A stretch of 64,000 nt of DNA from positions 22,491,068-22,555,067 of the forward strand of contig NW_020654810.1 of the NCBI RefSeq assembly GCF_003589595.1. Reading direction: 5' to 3'. The notes below the pieces were generated by a model, which was not told the origin of the DNA, did no database searches, and worked only from the letters and a program-made list of their open reading frames with translations. The position numbers and the translations under genes were made by a program. This document shows positions 41,775 to 51,972 of this stretch, piece after piece (position 1 is the stretch's first letter; every line of letters starts with the position of its first letter). This DNA comes from Hyposmocoma kahamanoa (taxonomy: Eukaryota; Arthropoda; Insecta; Lepidoptera; Cosmopterigidae).

Positions 41775-42818
41775 TTAAATTTTCGCTTCGTCAAAATGGC
41801 CACCCTTATTCTTAATTACTAGTTCACAAATTTTACTCATTCTTATGATTAATCTATTAAAGTATTCGGATTCCAGTGACTTCCATTCGCTCTGTAAATA
41901 TTCCCACAACTGTGCTGAGCTTGATGGGCACCGGCTCTTCACTTTTCTATCCAGTTCATCCCATACTAATTCAATCGGAGACAAATCTGGCGATTGTGAG
42001 GGCCACTTCATAATTTGCAAAACTTTTTGACTTCGTTTTTGCTCTAAAAACTCCTGGCATAATTTGGATGAATGCTTAGGGTCATTATCTTGTTGAAAAA
42101 CAAAATTTCGACCAATCACATTAATTCCAGAGGGAATGGCATTTTCTTGAAGTATTTTCAGATAGCCTTCTTTATTCAGTTTCCCGGTGATTTTGATCAG
42201 ATGGCCGGGTTTATTATTACCAAAGCATCCCCAAACCATCACACTGCCACCGCCATGCTTAATAGTCTGCACAGTACACGCTTCTAAAGCCCGCTCCTCT
42301 TTTGATCGGCGCACAAAAACTCGTCTATTGGATCCAAAAATCTGAAATTTGGACTCATCCGTCCAAAGCACTTTTTTCCAGTCTTCTACTGTCCAGTTTT
42401 TATGTGTTTTGGCCCACTCCAGTCTTTTTCTTTTATGAACACTAGTCAATCTGGGTTTTTTGGCTGCTACACATCCTCTTAGACCGGCAGATAGTAAACG
42501 CCTTTTAACAGTTGTTATTGAAACTGGCTTTTCTCGGGTTTCATTTAAAGTAGCGGCAATTTGAGGTGCAGTTAAACGTCGATTTCGTTTCGATAACGTC
42601 ACAATGTAGTCATCTTCCTGCTTTTTTGTAGATTTGAGACGTCCAGATCTCTTCCGGTCTTGATTTCCTCCAGTAGCTTTTTTTCGTACAAGAGTATAAT
42701 GTACACCTTTGTATGAAACACCGATCTTTTCTGCGATTTGCCGCATAGAATAGCCTTCTTCGTTCAAAGTACAGATAGCACTCCGCTGTTCAAGCGAAAT
42801 CTGTTTCCTTTTTGCCAT
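41775..42818 (-). CDS. Tc1-like transposase, DD38E, intact
   Basis: Cut-and-paste transposase that binds the TIRs and inserts at TA. The start is set at the ATG at 42818 (MAKRKQISLE); the frame is open five codons further, but only from a TTG. The protein has 347 residues, normal for Tc1-like enzymes. Residues ~1-110 form paired helix-turn-helix DNA-binding regions (EGYSMRQIAEKIGVSYKGVH at 21-40), separated by a basic GRPR-like linker (KRSGRLKS, ~57-64). Catalytic residues: D154 (WTDESKF), D244 (FQQDNDPKH) and E283 (SPIELVWDEL). There are 38 residues between the second D and the E; classical Tc1 has 34, so this is DD38E. A glycine-rich GGGSVMVWGCF block is at about 189-199. A possible poly(A) signal (AATAAA, minus strand) is at 41692-41687. 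No stop or frameshift. DD38E matches the family called Intruder; that name is from knowledge, not a search. Confidence 0.95.
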   Translation of the reverse strand: MAKRKQISLEQRSAICTLNEEGYSMRQIAEKIGVSYKGVHYTLVRKKATGGNQDRKRSGRLKSTKKQEDDYIVTLSKRNRRLTAPQIAATLNETREKPVSITTVKRRLLSAGLRGCVAAKKPRLTSVHKRKRLEWAKTHKNWTVEDWKKVLWTDESKFQIFGSNRRVFVRRSKEERALEACTVQTIKHGGGSVMVWGCFGNNKPGHLIKITGKLNKEGYLKILQENAIPSGINVIGRNFVFQQDNDPKHSSKLCQEFLEQKRSQKVLQIMKWPSQSPDLSPIELVWDELDRKVKSRCPSSSAQLWEYLQSEWKSLESEYFNRLIIRMSKICELVIKNKGGHFDEAKI

Positions 42819-43186
42819 TTTATGAGCTTGCAAACTATCTATCTATGCTTTTGTAACTATCACAAGAACGTCACAAATCAGACTGAACTCTAAACTGATA
42901 ATTTTTGCAATAATACACCCACATTTCAAAGATTAGACACTACTCATTACTACAACAATGCTTAAAAGCGCCAATTGTAACAAATCTTCAAACGGCGGTC
43001 TCGCAACTTGAGTGGTCATAAAACACGTGTGTCGGTCTTTTTTGAAAACAATGGATAGTTGATAAGAAATTAGTGTTTTTGTTAAATGTTATTGTTAGTA
43101 CGTTCGTAAAAATACTGATCTCTAATAACAATACGTTTTTTGATGGATTTATTGCGGTATAGTTTTTCTGCCGACGAAAATTAGGG

Positions 43187-43212
43187 TGATTCCAAACTTT
43201 TGGACGGTAGTG
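43187..43212. repeat. Right terminal inverted repeat of the Tc1-like element
   Basis: Ends ACTTTTGGACGGTAGTG; exact partner of 41615-41640. Confidence 0.95.
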
Positions 43213-43449
43213 TATATTGAAAAACGAATAAATTTAATTTTCATCGAAAGATTAATTCTTCTACCTTCTTGGCGGATAGGGACCAGAACTTAGCGACTGA
43301 GACAGCATTATCAGTGGCGTTGTTACAAGATTCATTGTAATAATATTACAAAACACTGTACTTGAACTTGCAGTATTTTGTTTTATTTATTTATCAGACG
43401 TTACGTGTGTTGTCGTTACCAAAATATACTTATGAATATATTTAGTAGC

Positions 43450-43660
43450 AGTAGAAATCCTTATGAAAGAGTTCTTCCAGGGAAGTACTGCCACCTATAC
43501 TATTTCTGCCGCCAAGCAGTATTGTGACTTGGGACTTGTCAACTTATGCCTCAGGGTGGCCGGCGCAGTGACAGTGTTCCTCGGATCTTTGTGATTTAAA
43601 ACTCTGAGTACTTCAACTGTTAAGGACAGTCGTGTCGCTTATCACCAGGCATTGGAACTT
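43450..43660 (+). mobile_element. SINE-A copy
   Basis: GAAAGAGTTCTTCCAGGGAA, TTTCTGCCGCCAAGCAGTA, ACTTGTCAACTTATGCCTCA and GTCGTGTCGCTTATCACCAG; ends early, without the A-rich tail. Confidence 0.75.
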
Positions 43661-44289
43661 TACAATTTCTATTTTTCGAGATACGACAAGATTGCTATCA
43701 GCGTCCATAGGTTTATAAATTAACAAACACATTATGTTGTGATTGATTAGATTAAGAATTCTCCAAACAAATTAAAAATCCACTTGATTGGAATCTGTTT
43801 TTTTTACTTCTAAAGGTTTAATAAACATTTTATTTGCCTTTTTAATGTTACCATTTAACTTGAATTTCTTTTTGCGCATTTATTTAGTGCGTGTTACTTA
43901 TGTTTAGACACAAAATTATATTATTTGTGTAAAGCTGTAAAGGTGATTCATGATAAATAAATATAATTAGTGACAAATTGTGACTAAACGTCGCTTTAGT
44001 CTATTTTGATATCTTGGAGAATTCTTTCGCAACTCACTTCGTGATATAAGCGTAGCTTCCAGTCGCTAACTATATATTATTTTTAAACCACATTAAAATT
44101 CTTTATTTTCTTTAAATTGTGTAATCAAAGATTACTATATCACCCTCCTTTATGAACTCACTCTAAATAACGGCTTTTTATGTTTTTTCTTTATAACTTC
44201 CTTACGCGTTTTAATATATTTCCTTACAAACACGTCCAATGGAAATAACACGCGTAAGCAAAATTGTAGGTACGAAGGTAACCCTTCTT
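43661..44289. other. Unassigned AT-rich DNA
   Basis: Nothing recognised. Confidence 0.4.
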
Positions 44290-44690
44290 CTTCTTCTTAT
44301 TTAAGAGCTAGGCTCTTGTCAACAAGTAATCCCCAACTCCCCAACTGTCTCTATTCTACGCACTACTTTTGATTACCTGATATTTTCACTGCCTCTCTTC
44401 CTTTCGATGTTTCCGTCTACGATGCCTTTAAGAATACTATCGTGACGTATCAGACGTGCAAACATGTTTTCCATTCAGTTCTCTATTGTCTTCAATACAT
44501 TTTTACCTGTACTGTTCTTAACACCTCATTAGTGTTATTACGTCCTATGATTTCTTTCATTCTTCTGTAGATTCGCATCTCAAATACTTCCAATCATTCT
44601 CTGTCTCTTTATGTTATCGTTCATTATTTCATAACCACACAACGCAACATTCCAAATGTACACCTTTATGAAATTTTTACTTGCCTTTAA
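44290..44690 (-). pseudogene. LINE reverse transcriptase C-terminal region, decayed
   Basis: Minus strand frames give ENMFARLIRHDSILKGIVDG followed by NIERKRGSENIR, matching the F-x-R-x-x-R-H-D-x-x-(I/L)-K-x-I-V-(E/D)-G-x-I-E-x-K-R-G block of an RTE-like LINE. An earlier piece reads GTFGMLRCVVMK with stops. Multiple frame breaks. Confidence 0.65.
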
Positions 44691-44694
44691 CTGC

Positions 44695-44822
44695 CTCCTT
44701 GGCTGAACAGTTACCATGCTGGTTTGCCACGCAGTCGTCGTGTCCCGGTGTCGATGCCCGGGCTGGGAGAAGTATTTGTATAGCCTATATTTATTTCTCG
44801 CGTGAGTTTGGCTGTAGTTTAT
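44695..44822 (+). mobile_element. SINE-C copy, 3' truncated
   Basis: CCTTGGCTGAACAGTTACCA (A box), CCCGGTGTCGATGCCCGGGC (B-box region), GGGAGAAGTATTTGTATAGC, TTTATTTCTCGCGTGAGTTT; stops before the (TTA)n end. Confidence 0.75.
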
Positions 44823-44859
44823 TTAAGCTAACGTGGCGGGATACGGTTTAAACCCTATC

Positions 44860-44955
44860 AACAAAGGAGCCCCATGCTCAGCTGTCGAACGAAAAGACAC
44901 TCATTAATTCTCCAAGTACTCTCAAATTTATTTGATTATTATAACAACCAAATCA
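44860..44955 (+). repeat. Element G copy
   Basis: CAGCTGTCGAACGAAAAGAC and TTAATTCTCCAAGTACTCTC followed by AAATTTATTTGATTATTATA. Shared with 47736-47925 (opposite strand), 52645-52735 and 60050-60140 (opposite strand). The type is unknown. Confidence 0.6.
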
Positions 44956-45254
44956 CGTGACCAAAAATTATGCAGTAACTTTTTTCAACATCCGTCTATT
45001 GTACGTCTAATGTCGTATATACCATGGGGCACACTGCTTGTATGGGACCATACAAGCCTTAATTGAAAGAACAATGGGCTGTTAATTGTTATATGTGATG
45101 TGCATGGTGCCTGGTGCTTTGTGAGCCTTGCCAAATGATGCGGGTGAAGTTGATGTCTTTCTTTGTTTTTCTTAGATTCATTTGCCTTATTTATAGCAAA
45201 TAGATTCCCAATGAAAGCCATCTATATTAATTGCTATACTGGGACATCTACGCA

Positions 45255-45375
45255 ATTTTCTTTTTATGATATCAAGTGACGGGACAAACAAGTCGTGGGC
45301 CTGACGGTAAGCGACACGGTTATTCATAACATTTGCACTGAACACTGCCACTGCGCAGATCTTCATAGTCATGTT
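45255..45375 (-). mobile_element. SINE-A fragment
   Basis: TTATGATATCAAGTGACGGG, AACAAGTCGTGGGCCTGACG, then GAACACTGCCACTGCGCAGA; the 5' half is absent. Confidence 0.65.
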
Positions 45376-45467
45376 GTACATTGCTGAAGATTATATCCCT
45401 AAAAGTTCTTTCGCTTTACGGCTTCTCTCATGGTGGTTGAAACAGGGAAGCCTGTCAGGACAGTTCC

Positions 45468-45985
45468 AAGTCAAGTCAATGAATCATTTATTCCATAGGT
45501 AAAATAAATTTACACTTCAAAACGTCACATTTAAGCTACTGCTCGTACACTACGCTGACTTTCCTGAGAAGAACGAGCAAGAAACTCCAAGGATTGCTCT
45601 TTTTCAAATAAACTTAAATGCTATGGAATACACTTTGAATCAAATTTGTGTGGTTTCTGGAGCCATGTCGTCTTTCCGTACATCTTTATCAAACACGTAG
45701 TCTTCAATTTTGTAATATAACTTTTCAATCAAAATGTTTTTAAACTTGTGATATTATATACTTAATATATGCTCCGGAATCTTATTGTAAAAACGTATAT
45801 ACAGTTCCCCATAAAAGAGTCGTTTACCTTGGTTAAACGAAATTGTGGTACCATGAGTTTGGACTTGGCTCTAAGGTTAACATTATGGATATCTTCTTTC
45901 TTATTGAAATTATGTATATTTTTACGGGCGTATAAAATATTTCAGTAAATGTACTGTGATGCCACAGTCATGATACCAGTCACCA
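45468..45985 (-). pseudogene. LINE-F reverse transcriptase C-terminus and 3' end
   Basis: Minus-strand order matches 19320-19848: GACTGGTATCATGACTGTGG, KLMVPQFRLTKVNDSFMGNC, then the 3' UTR block and an AAGTC-type tail at 45468-45478. An extra TATA and other indels break the frame (for example CTGTATATACG versus CTGTATACG at 19.5 kb). Confidence 0.8.
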
Positions 45986-46424
45986 GTTAATTTACCGGAC
46001 CAATCACGAGGTGTTCTGCTGCGTGGCCTATGTGGGTAAAAGGAAATTTGAAAAAATAAATTACCTTTCCACATAGCCCACTACAAATTACCTGTCAGGG
46101 TTGTCAGGTTGCCTAAATGCAATATGACAAAAGAATATAAATGTGCAATCTATCAATATTTTAACATTCTTCAACCTTAGTAGCACTCTTTTGCGTTATT
46201 ATTCTCTAATTAATGTGGTACCACATCAGATTGTTCAATTCCCTGCTTACTATAAGCCATTTGACTAAATGAATACCACATATAAGTGTGTACTTATGTG
46301 TATAGAGTATTTCTTTCTACAAAGCTCTTAGATATATCGCACAAGAAACTAAAAAATGGGGGAATTGAGAAAACGCGATTTTAAAATAAAAAAAAGCTGA
46401 ATTAATCTTATCGCGGATAATGGG
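45986..46424. other. Unassigned, with a hairpin
   Basis: GGCCTATGTGGGTAAAAGG (46026-46044) and CCTTTCCACATAGCCCAC (46065-46082) are imperfect inverted repeats, perhaps a small foldback element. The rest is AT-rich. Confidence 0.4.
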
Positions 46425-46496
46425 ATTATTTTTATTTATACATCACACATTAGTTAAACCCTTGTAAACGAGAATATAACTTTATTGGTTCCATGC

Positions 46497-46722
46497 ATTG
46501 ACTTACAATTATATGGACGTCGGATCCGCGCTAAAAAGTGTCCGAACTTGTAAGGCGTTAAAATCGTATACAGAGCGTCAAACTCCGCTTTAGTCTTCAT
46601 TTGTTCGACTGACGGCGCGATACTGCGATGACATTACAATTTAAATTTTGAATAGGTTGACTTGGGACATATTTTTCGTGGTTTTTGTATTAGACCCGTC
46701 GTCCATTTATTTGTAAGTCAAT
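46497..46722. mobile_element. 226-bp MITE with perfect 10-bp target duplication
   Basis: GGTTCCATGC occurs at 46487-46496 and again at 46723-46732. Ends: ATTGACTTACAATTATATGG and, in reverse complement, ATTGACTTACAAATAAATGG; the TIR is 27 bp with three mismatches. Element H copy 2 shows the unoccupied site (TTGGTTCCATTCAG on the minus strand near 49485). A 9-11 bp duplication suggests a Mutator-like origin; that is inference. Confidence 0.85.
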
Positions 46723-47067
46723 GGTTCCATGCAATAATTTTTTGAACTTTTAAGTCATGTTTCTTCAATTCCACCATTTTTGAGTTTAGACGTACTTGGT
46801 TTCATATGGGATTATATATTTAACACAACAACCATTGAATATTCTCCCATATTGCTAGCCAGTGTGAAAGTAAACAAAGGATTTTGCATACTGATGATTT
46901 ACCAACGCCCTTGGAATTTCGACTGAGACATAACAGAACATAACATTTTATGATGCAAAATGCTGTAAAAGATTTCATAGTTGGTAATAACAGCAGTCGC
47001 TACAAATGTTTTTGTATTTTATGTAGTATTTTTTATCAATTTTAGATTAGTTAGTTTAGTTTTTGAT

Positions 47068-47567
47068 CATCGAGTACATAACCGGAAATAGAGACGAAAT
47101 AAGGGCCATATATTCCTGGTAACACATTAGCGATGCAGCTCTTATAAATATCAACACTTGTTTGCACTGAAATATAGACAGGCCAACTACTGACCTGTGT
47201 GTACGACTCTGTATATTCCAAAAAATATTCTGTATTTATTGTAATAAAGATAATATCTCTAACAATGCCGTGCTGTTCTATTCGGTGGTGTAGGAAAAAC
47301 AGCAAAACATCTAATTACAAAACAAACGAAATCACATTTCATCGGTAATTAAATATTAAATATGTAATTTTCGTCCATTATAGCAAAGCTCAAGTTAACT
47401 GATCGATTTGAAGTGAAACAGTTGACGACACCCATTGACGACACCCGTCAATTGTTTCGAACTCGGGCTGGCCAATCGGAGCGCAGTTGTCACGGTAATG
47501 ATATGGCAGAATAGTTTTCAAACAAATTAAATGACATTTCGTGTCTATTTCTGGTTATATACTCGAT
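47068..47567. mobile_element. ~500-bp TIR element with 9-bp target duplication
   Basis: GTTTTTGAT (47059-47067) and GTTTTCGAT (47568-47576) flank it, one mismatch. TIR of 32 bp with three mismatches: ATCGAGTACATAACCGGAAA at the left; at the right, in reverse complement, ATCGAGTATATAACCAGAAA. A second full copy is at 57874-58376 and a truncated one at 52481-52638. The uninterrupted site is visible in element H copy 2 near 49133-49145. Short frames in it (84 codons, minus) look non-functional. Possibly Mutator-like, by duplication length only. Confidence 0.8.
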
Positions 47568-47659
47568 GTTTTCGATAAATACCTTTTTAGTGCCAAGTGT
47601 AAGGTGTTTGTAATTATGATTGTTAACATAAATAAAATACGTAAAATAAATTGATTTCA

Positions 47660-48155
47660 CAGAATGGAATGGTTCCAAGTGTCGGGCCGAAAAATCCTGC
47701 GTCTGGTGGTATGCTACATGCCTGTCCATAGCTTTCATAATAATGAAATAAATTTGTTGTTATAATAATCAAATCAATTTGAGAGTACTTGGAGAATTAA
47801 CGAGTGACGTGGGCTGGGAGTCCGGGTAGTGTCACAAAGGAATATTGATAGTCTTTCAACTATTCGACAGCTGGACATGGACCTCATTTAATTAACATTT
47901 AAAATTAGGGTTTAAGCCATAACAAGTGCAGACTCAGAGCTCTAAATCACAAAGATATGAAGTGCACTGCCACTGCGCCCGTCACCCTGAGACATAAGTT
48001 GACAAGTCTCATGTGCCTGTGATTTCACCAGCACCCTTACCCTTCAAAATCGGACCGCAATAATGCTGACATTACTGCTTGGCGGCAGAAATAGGTAAGG
48101 TGGCAGTACTTGCACTGGACGAACTCTTTCACAAGGAGCTCTACTGCTAAAACAT
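47660..48155 (-). mobile_element. SINE-A copy split by element G
   Basis: 47680-47735 (GGGCCGAAAAATCCTGCGTC, GCTACATGCCTGTCCAT) and 47926-48155 (GCCATAACAAGTGCAG, ATCACAAAGATATGAAGTGC, GGACGAACTCTTTCACAAGG) together make one SINE-A. Confidence 0.7.
47736..47925 (-). repeat. Element G copy inserted in SINE-A
   Basis: Runs from AGCTTTCATAATAATGAAAT to TTAGGGTTTAAGC. CCAT lies on both sides, a possible short target duplication. Internal blocks GAGAGTACTTGGAGAATTAA and GACAGCTGGACATGG match the other G copies. Confidence 0.65.
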
Positions 48156-48706
48156 AATTTAATTACGTTACCCGAAAAATCGAGAAAATTCTATTATAAT
48201 ATAGAAATGTTGTTATACTTGTAGATTTTATAGTACAAGTTTATGATAATCGAGCGTGCAGGTTGCATTTCTCTAGAAAGAGGTGTCTTGGCTATTAAAA
48301 ACTCGTTTCGTAATTGATTATTTGAATGATTCTGTTATGAAGAAACGTAGAAGAAAGTTTAATGCGATCTGTTGGTAAACAGAATTCACTTTTACCAAAC
48401 TGTTATTTATTTGGGAGCTATTCATTACATGTTTACTGTGGTTCAAACAAAACGTTGTGTAGATTAATGGCACATCCAAACTAGTATTAGAAATGCAACA
48501 GTAACTCTGTTTAAATTACGTTTTCACTCCTGGTTACACCAGTCACCGATGCAGTAGCGATGCTAATAAAATATGTAGATAGAATAAAAACTTGAGCACG
48601 ACTGCATTGGTGCAAACGCGCGATTGCATCGCTACACTTGAAATTTATATATATCATTGCATGCAAAGTAACGCTTGGAAATAAATAAATTATTATTATT
48701 AAAATT
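48156..48706. other. Unassigned
   Basis: Nothing recognised; AATAAATAAATTATTATTATT simple sequence precedes element H at 48680-48697. Confidence 0.4.
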
Positions 48707-49545
48707 ACTTGGAACCATTCTATCCTATGAAATTAAATTTAATTAATACAGTGAATTGCGACATCTCTCGCCAGGACTGGTAACTGTAAAGGTACTAACT
48801 GGGTGATAAATCTGTAATAGATTTCTCACAGATGGCGCTACGACTGAAAAGTCGTTGAAAGACCAAGTACAAAGACACGACGCAAGCACATAGAAAAATT
48901 CGTGAGGTCCGTTGGTTCGTTCCGTGGCTTAGTTGGTATAGCGTCTGGCACGGTATGCAAGAAGACGTCGGTTCGAATCCGACCGGATCGAAGGAATTTT
49001 TTCTGGGTGTTTTTTCTGAGTGTTCGATCTTTGTATTAATAATTATAACAAATTAAATTTATTTTACGTATTTTATTTATGCTAACAATCATAATTATAA
49101 ATACTTTACAACTTGGCACTTAAAAGTATCTATCTAACTTAACTAACTAAACTGAAAGTGATTAAAAAATATTATGTAAATAAAATACAAAAACATTTGT
49201 AACGACTGCTGTTATACCAACTATGAAATCTTTTATAACATTTTGTATCACAAAATTTCATGTTACGTTCTGTTATATCTCAGTCGAACCTCCAAGGGCG
49301 TTGGAATATCATGAATATGCAAACTACTTTGTTTACTTTCACACTGGCTAGCAATATGGAAAAATATTCAATAGTTATTGTGTTAAATACATAATCCCAT
49401 GTAAAAACAAATACGTCTAAACTCAGAAATGGTGAAATTGAAGAAACAAGCTTTGAAAGTTTGAAAAAATTACTGAATGGAACCAATAAATGTATATTCT
49501 CGTTTACAAGGGTATTAATTATTATGTATAAATAAAAATAATCTT
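48707..49545 (+). repeat. Element H, copy 2 (carries a SINE-B)
   Basis: Starts TTGGAACCATTCTATCC and ends near ATAAATAAAAATAATC. It lacks both MITEs of copy 1, so it serves as the empty-site reference; in turn copy 1 is the empty site for the SINE-B at 48742-49049. The 110-codon minus-strand frame over 49280-49612 has no recognised domain. Confidence 0.75.
48742..49049 (+). mobile_element. SINE-B, full length with 12-bp target duplication
   Basis: AAATTAAATTTA flanks the copy perfectly (48730-48741 and 49050-49061). It has CGACATCTCTCGCCAGGACT near the 5' end, CAGATGGCGCTACGACTGAA in the body, the tRNA-like CCGTGGCTTAGTTGGTATAG and GTCGGTTCGAATCCGACCGG, and ends with a duplicated TTTTTTCTG(A/G)GTGTT and TTTGTATTAATAATTATAAC. 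Long perfect direct repeats point to LINE-driven retroposition. Confidence 0.9.
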
Positions 49546-49551
49546 TTGCGC

Positions 49552-49567
49552 GTGAAACGCGTTTCAC
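49552..49567. other. Perfect 16-bp palindrome
   Basis: GTGAAACGCGTTTCAC reads the same on both strands. It is followed by CGCGTGAAAACGCG, a second imperfect palindrome, just outside element H copy 2. Confidence 0.6.
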
Positions 49568-49754
49568 AATCGCGTGAAAACGCGTTATGATAAAGTCGAC
49601 GTGTGTAACCACTCTAAACCGCTGAAACAGTTTTGATGAATTTTGATACGGAGATATAGATGAGATCTAAACGAAGGACATAAGATACTTTTTGTCACAA
49701 ATATAAATCTTAAAGGTGAAATAGGTGATGAAAATTTGTATGAACAACAAATAA

Positions 49755-49998
49755 TCTCCACTTACCTATTTCTGCCGCCAAGCAGTAATGTCAGCATTAC
49801 TGCGTTCCGGTTTTGAAGGGTAATGCTGCTGAAACTTCAGGCACATGCAACTTGTCAACTTGTCTCAGGGCAGCCGCAGTTGCAGTGCCCCTCAGATATT
49901 TGCAACTTAAAGCTCTGAGTGGTACTGCTACTGGAATAGACAGGCGTGTCGCTTACCATCAGGCGCACGACTTGTACGTCCCGGCATTAGGTAACACA
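49755..49998 (+). mobile_element. SINE-A copy
   Basis: TTACCTATTTCTGCCGCCAA, GCGTTCCGGTTTTGAAGGGT, CTTAAAGCTCTGAGTGGTAC, TTACCATCAGGCGCACGACT; the tail is replaced by TTAGGTAACACATATAATAT. Confidence 0.75.
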
Positions 49999-50027
49999 TA
50001 TAATATAACCTCAGTACAGAGTACTAA

Positions 50028-50270
50028 AAAACCGACCTCAAAAGTTCGAGGAATTACATCTATTTGCCAAGTTTTATTCGGTTACCGGAAAGTGCCACCC
50101 TTAGAGGGGGATTGTTTCTTCAAATTTAAATGAAACCAATATCGAGGTACCGTCTTTCCAACAAAAAAGAATCGTCGAAATCGGTTCACAAATGCCGAGT
50201 TATCGTGTAACATACATCCAGAAAAAGATCCATGCAGTCGAATTGAACCTCCACCTTTTTTGAAATTAAC
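50028..50270 (+). repeat. Repeat D copy
   Basis: AAAAAACCGACCTCAAAAGT, TTTGCCAAGTTTTATTCGGT, ACCGTCTTTCCAACAAAAAA, AATCGGTTCACAAATGCCGA and CAGTCGAATTGAACCTCCAC. Confidence 0.75.
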
Positions 50271-51972
50271 GTTACGTCACATGTAAAGTCAGAGACTTCT
50301 TTAAATAGCAAAATTGGAACTCTATTTAAATGATATAAGGTACAATTATTCATTTAAAGATTTAGTTAAAGACCAACAACATCGTACAAGCTAGACCAAA
50401 TGTATGCAGAATATATTTTTCGTAGTCGTTATTTAATTGGAGTTAAATTTTGTTTTAATGCAAATGGCGATTCCGACATTTCTAGATAACACTACCCGGC
50501 TCGCACTGTAATGCCACTGAAAACGTGTGATGTTCCTTGCCTTAAACTTCATAATGTTCGCACACGGACACAACAACTACGACAGTTCTGTAGCAAGCAG
50601 AAGTAATACAATACGTACGAGACAAACAAACAAACGAACATTTAACTTTTTTTAAATATTTAATTTTTTTTTTTTATTCTTCTGCCTCCATGGCTATGAA
50701 AATATATTTTCATATGTAAACTTCTTTAGATAGAACATTATGTAGAACCTCCTTGGTGAGCGAACAAGAGAATAATGAACATTTTCATCACACTTGCTCG
50801 CAAATAGTATGATTGCATGGTGGCCAACTTGACTATAATGCCCCAAATAAAACCCTCGGGCCTTTTTTCTTTCCATTACATCCGTGGTCGGTAAAGAGTT
50901 TTTTTATTTGTGGTATGACATACTTCCTTAAATTTTAAGTCGGTTTCAAGTTCAAGCAAGGTAGTTACGTAAGCTGTAAGCTCAGAATTAAAACATTCGC
51001 TTAAAATGTTATCTAAATAGAAATTTTATTGCAATTCAGCCACTTACTACTTAAATGCTTATTGTTAAGAATTTCTTATAATTGATTTTAATTATTTTAT
51101 GTATAAAAAATTTGCAAATTTTTTTACAATACAATCCATTATGGCTGCATGCGTTTTTGCTTTTTACAACATTCTAGTTCGAGTTGTATTATCTATGGAT
51201 GAATTTAAAAAATCGTTACTCGTTTGTTATTTCTACCGTCCTTCATACACAATGTACTTTTAAGTATATTGTTTTCCACTTTTCTGTATACTTATACTCA
51301 ATAACGAAAACATTGCGTCGAAATATTCCAAAATATTATTTTATAGAAACACAATTCTAATAGTACAATAACAATTTCACAATCCATGGTAAATATAATT
51401 GTTTTGACCTTCCATAAGTGATTTCTACAGATCGTATTAACATAACGACCAGCCGATTGTCCGTGAATTGTATCTCTTTGACATACATACGTTTATTCAA
51501 ATTTATTGTTTGTTTTTCTTAACTACAACGTGATTATGATTGCAACCCATAACCTCAAGGACACTTGATTTTAATGAAATATTTTTTTTACTTGATTCTT
51601 TTTGCAAATTCCAAATTCAAATTGTTTTCTGCGCACAAATTAGCCGCGCTTATATTACAGAAATCCAAATAATTACAATTAATTATTTCTCATTGTTCTA
51701 CTTATCACATTTTAGTATAATTAACAATAATAATTGATTATAGCAAACTGTTAAATAAATAATATAAATATATGATACTTAAATTGTATTACATAACATA
51801 CGTTATGGTTTTGTAACGGTTTTAAATTGTTTAGTCTTGAAGTAATACCGACTCTGTAATTGTTTTTAAATAGTTTTTACGACAGCTCATTAAAAGTTTA
51901 TTTTATTTTTTTAACGAATAGGCTCCATCAATGCGCAACCTGGCTATTGTAACATCAATAATATTTATAAGC
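50271..51972. other. Unassigned AT-rich DNA (1.7 kb)
   Basis: No coding region, tRNA, SINE or LINE piece is recognised. Short frames here have no domain. Confidence 0.45.

Larger units (their letters stand above)
41615..43212 (-). mobile_element. Complete Tc1-like DNA transposon (1598 bp)
   Basis: Bounded by TA on both sides (41613-41614 and 43213-43214), as for Tc1/mariner insertions. The two tips are exact 26-bp inverted repeats, starting CACTACCGTCCAAAAGTTTG; homology continues past an indel (left GGGTAATTTT, right AAAATTAGGG). One uninterrupted transposase frame fills most of the element on the minus strand. Intact ends plus an intact frame suggest a recent arrival and possible autonomy. 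By eye it is the only copy in the window. Confidence 0.95.
46425..47676 (-). repeat. Element H, copy 1 (carries two MITEs)
   Basis: Read on the minus strand from TTGGAACCATTCCATTCTG to GATTATTTTTATTTA-type sequence near 46425, it is colinear with 48707-49545 (plus) once three insertions are removed. Matching blocks include ACGTATTTTATTTATG, CACACTGGCTAGCAATATGG, TCCAAGGGCGTTGG, TAATCCCAT and AAACTCAAAAATGGTGGAAT. No coding region recognised; the type is unknown. Confidence 0.75.

Noticed and set aside
42819..42833. An upstream start for the Tc1-like transposase
   Set aside because: The codon at 42833-42831 is TTG; the first ATG is at 42818 and begins the usual basic N-terminus.
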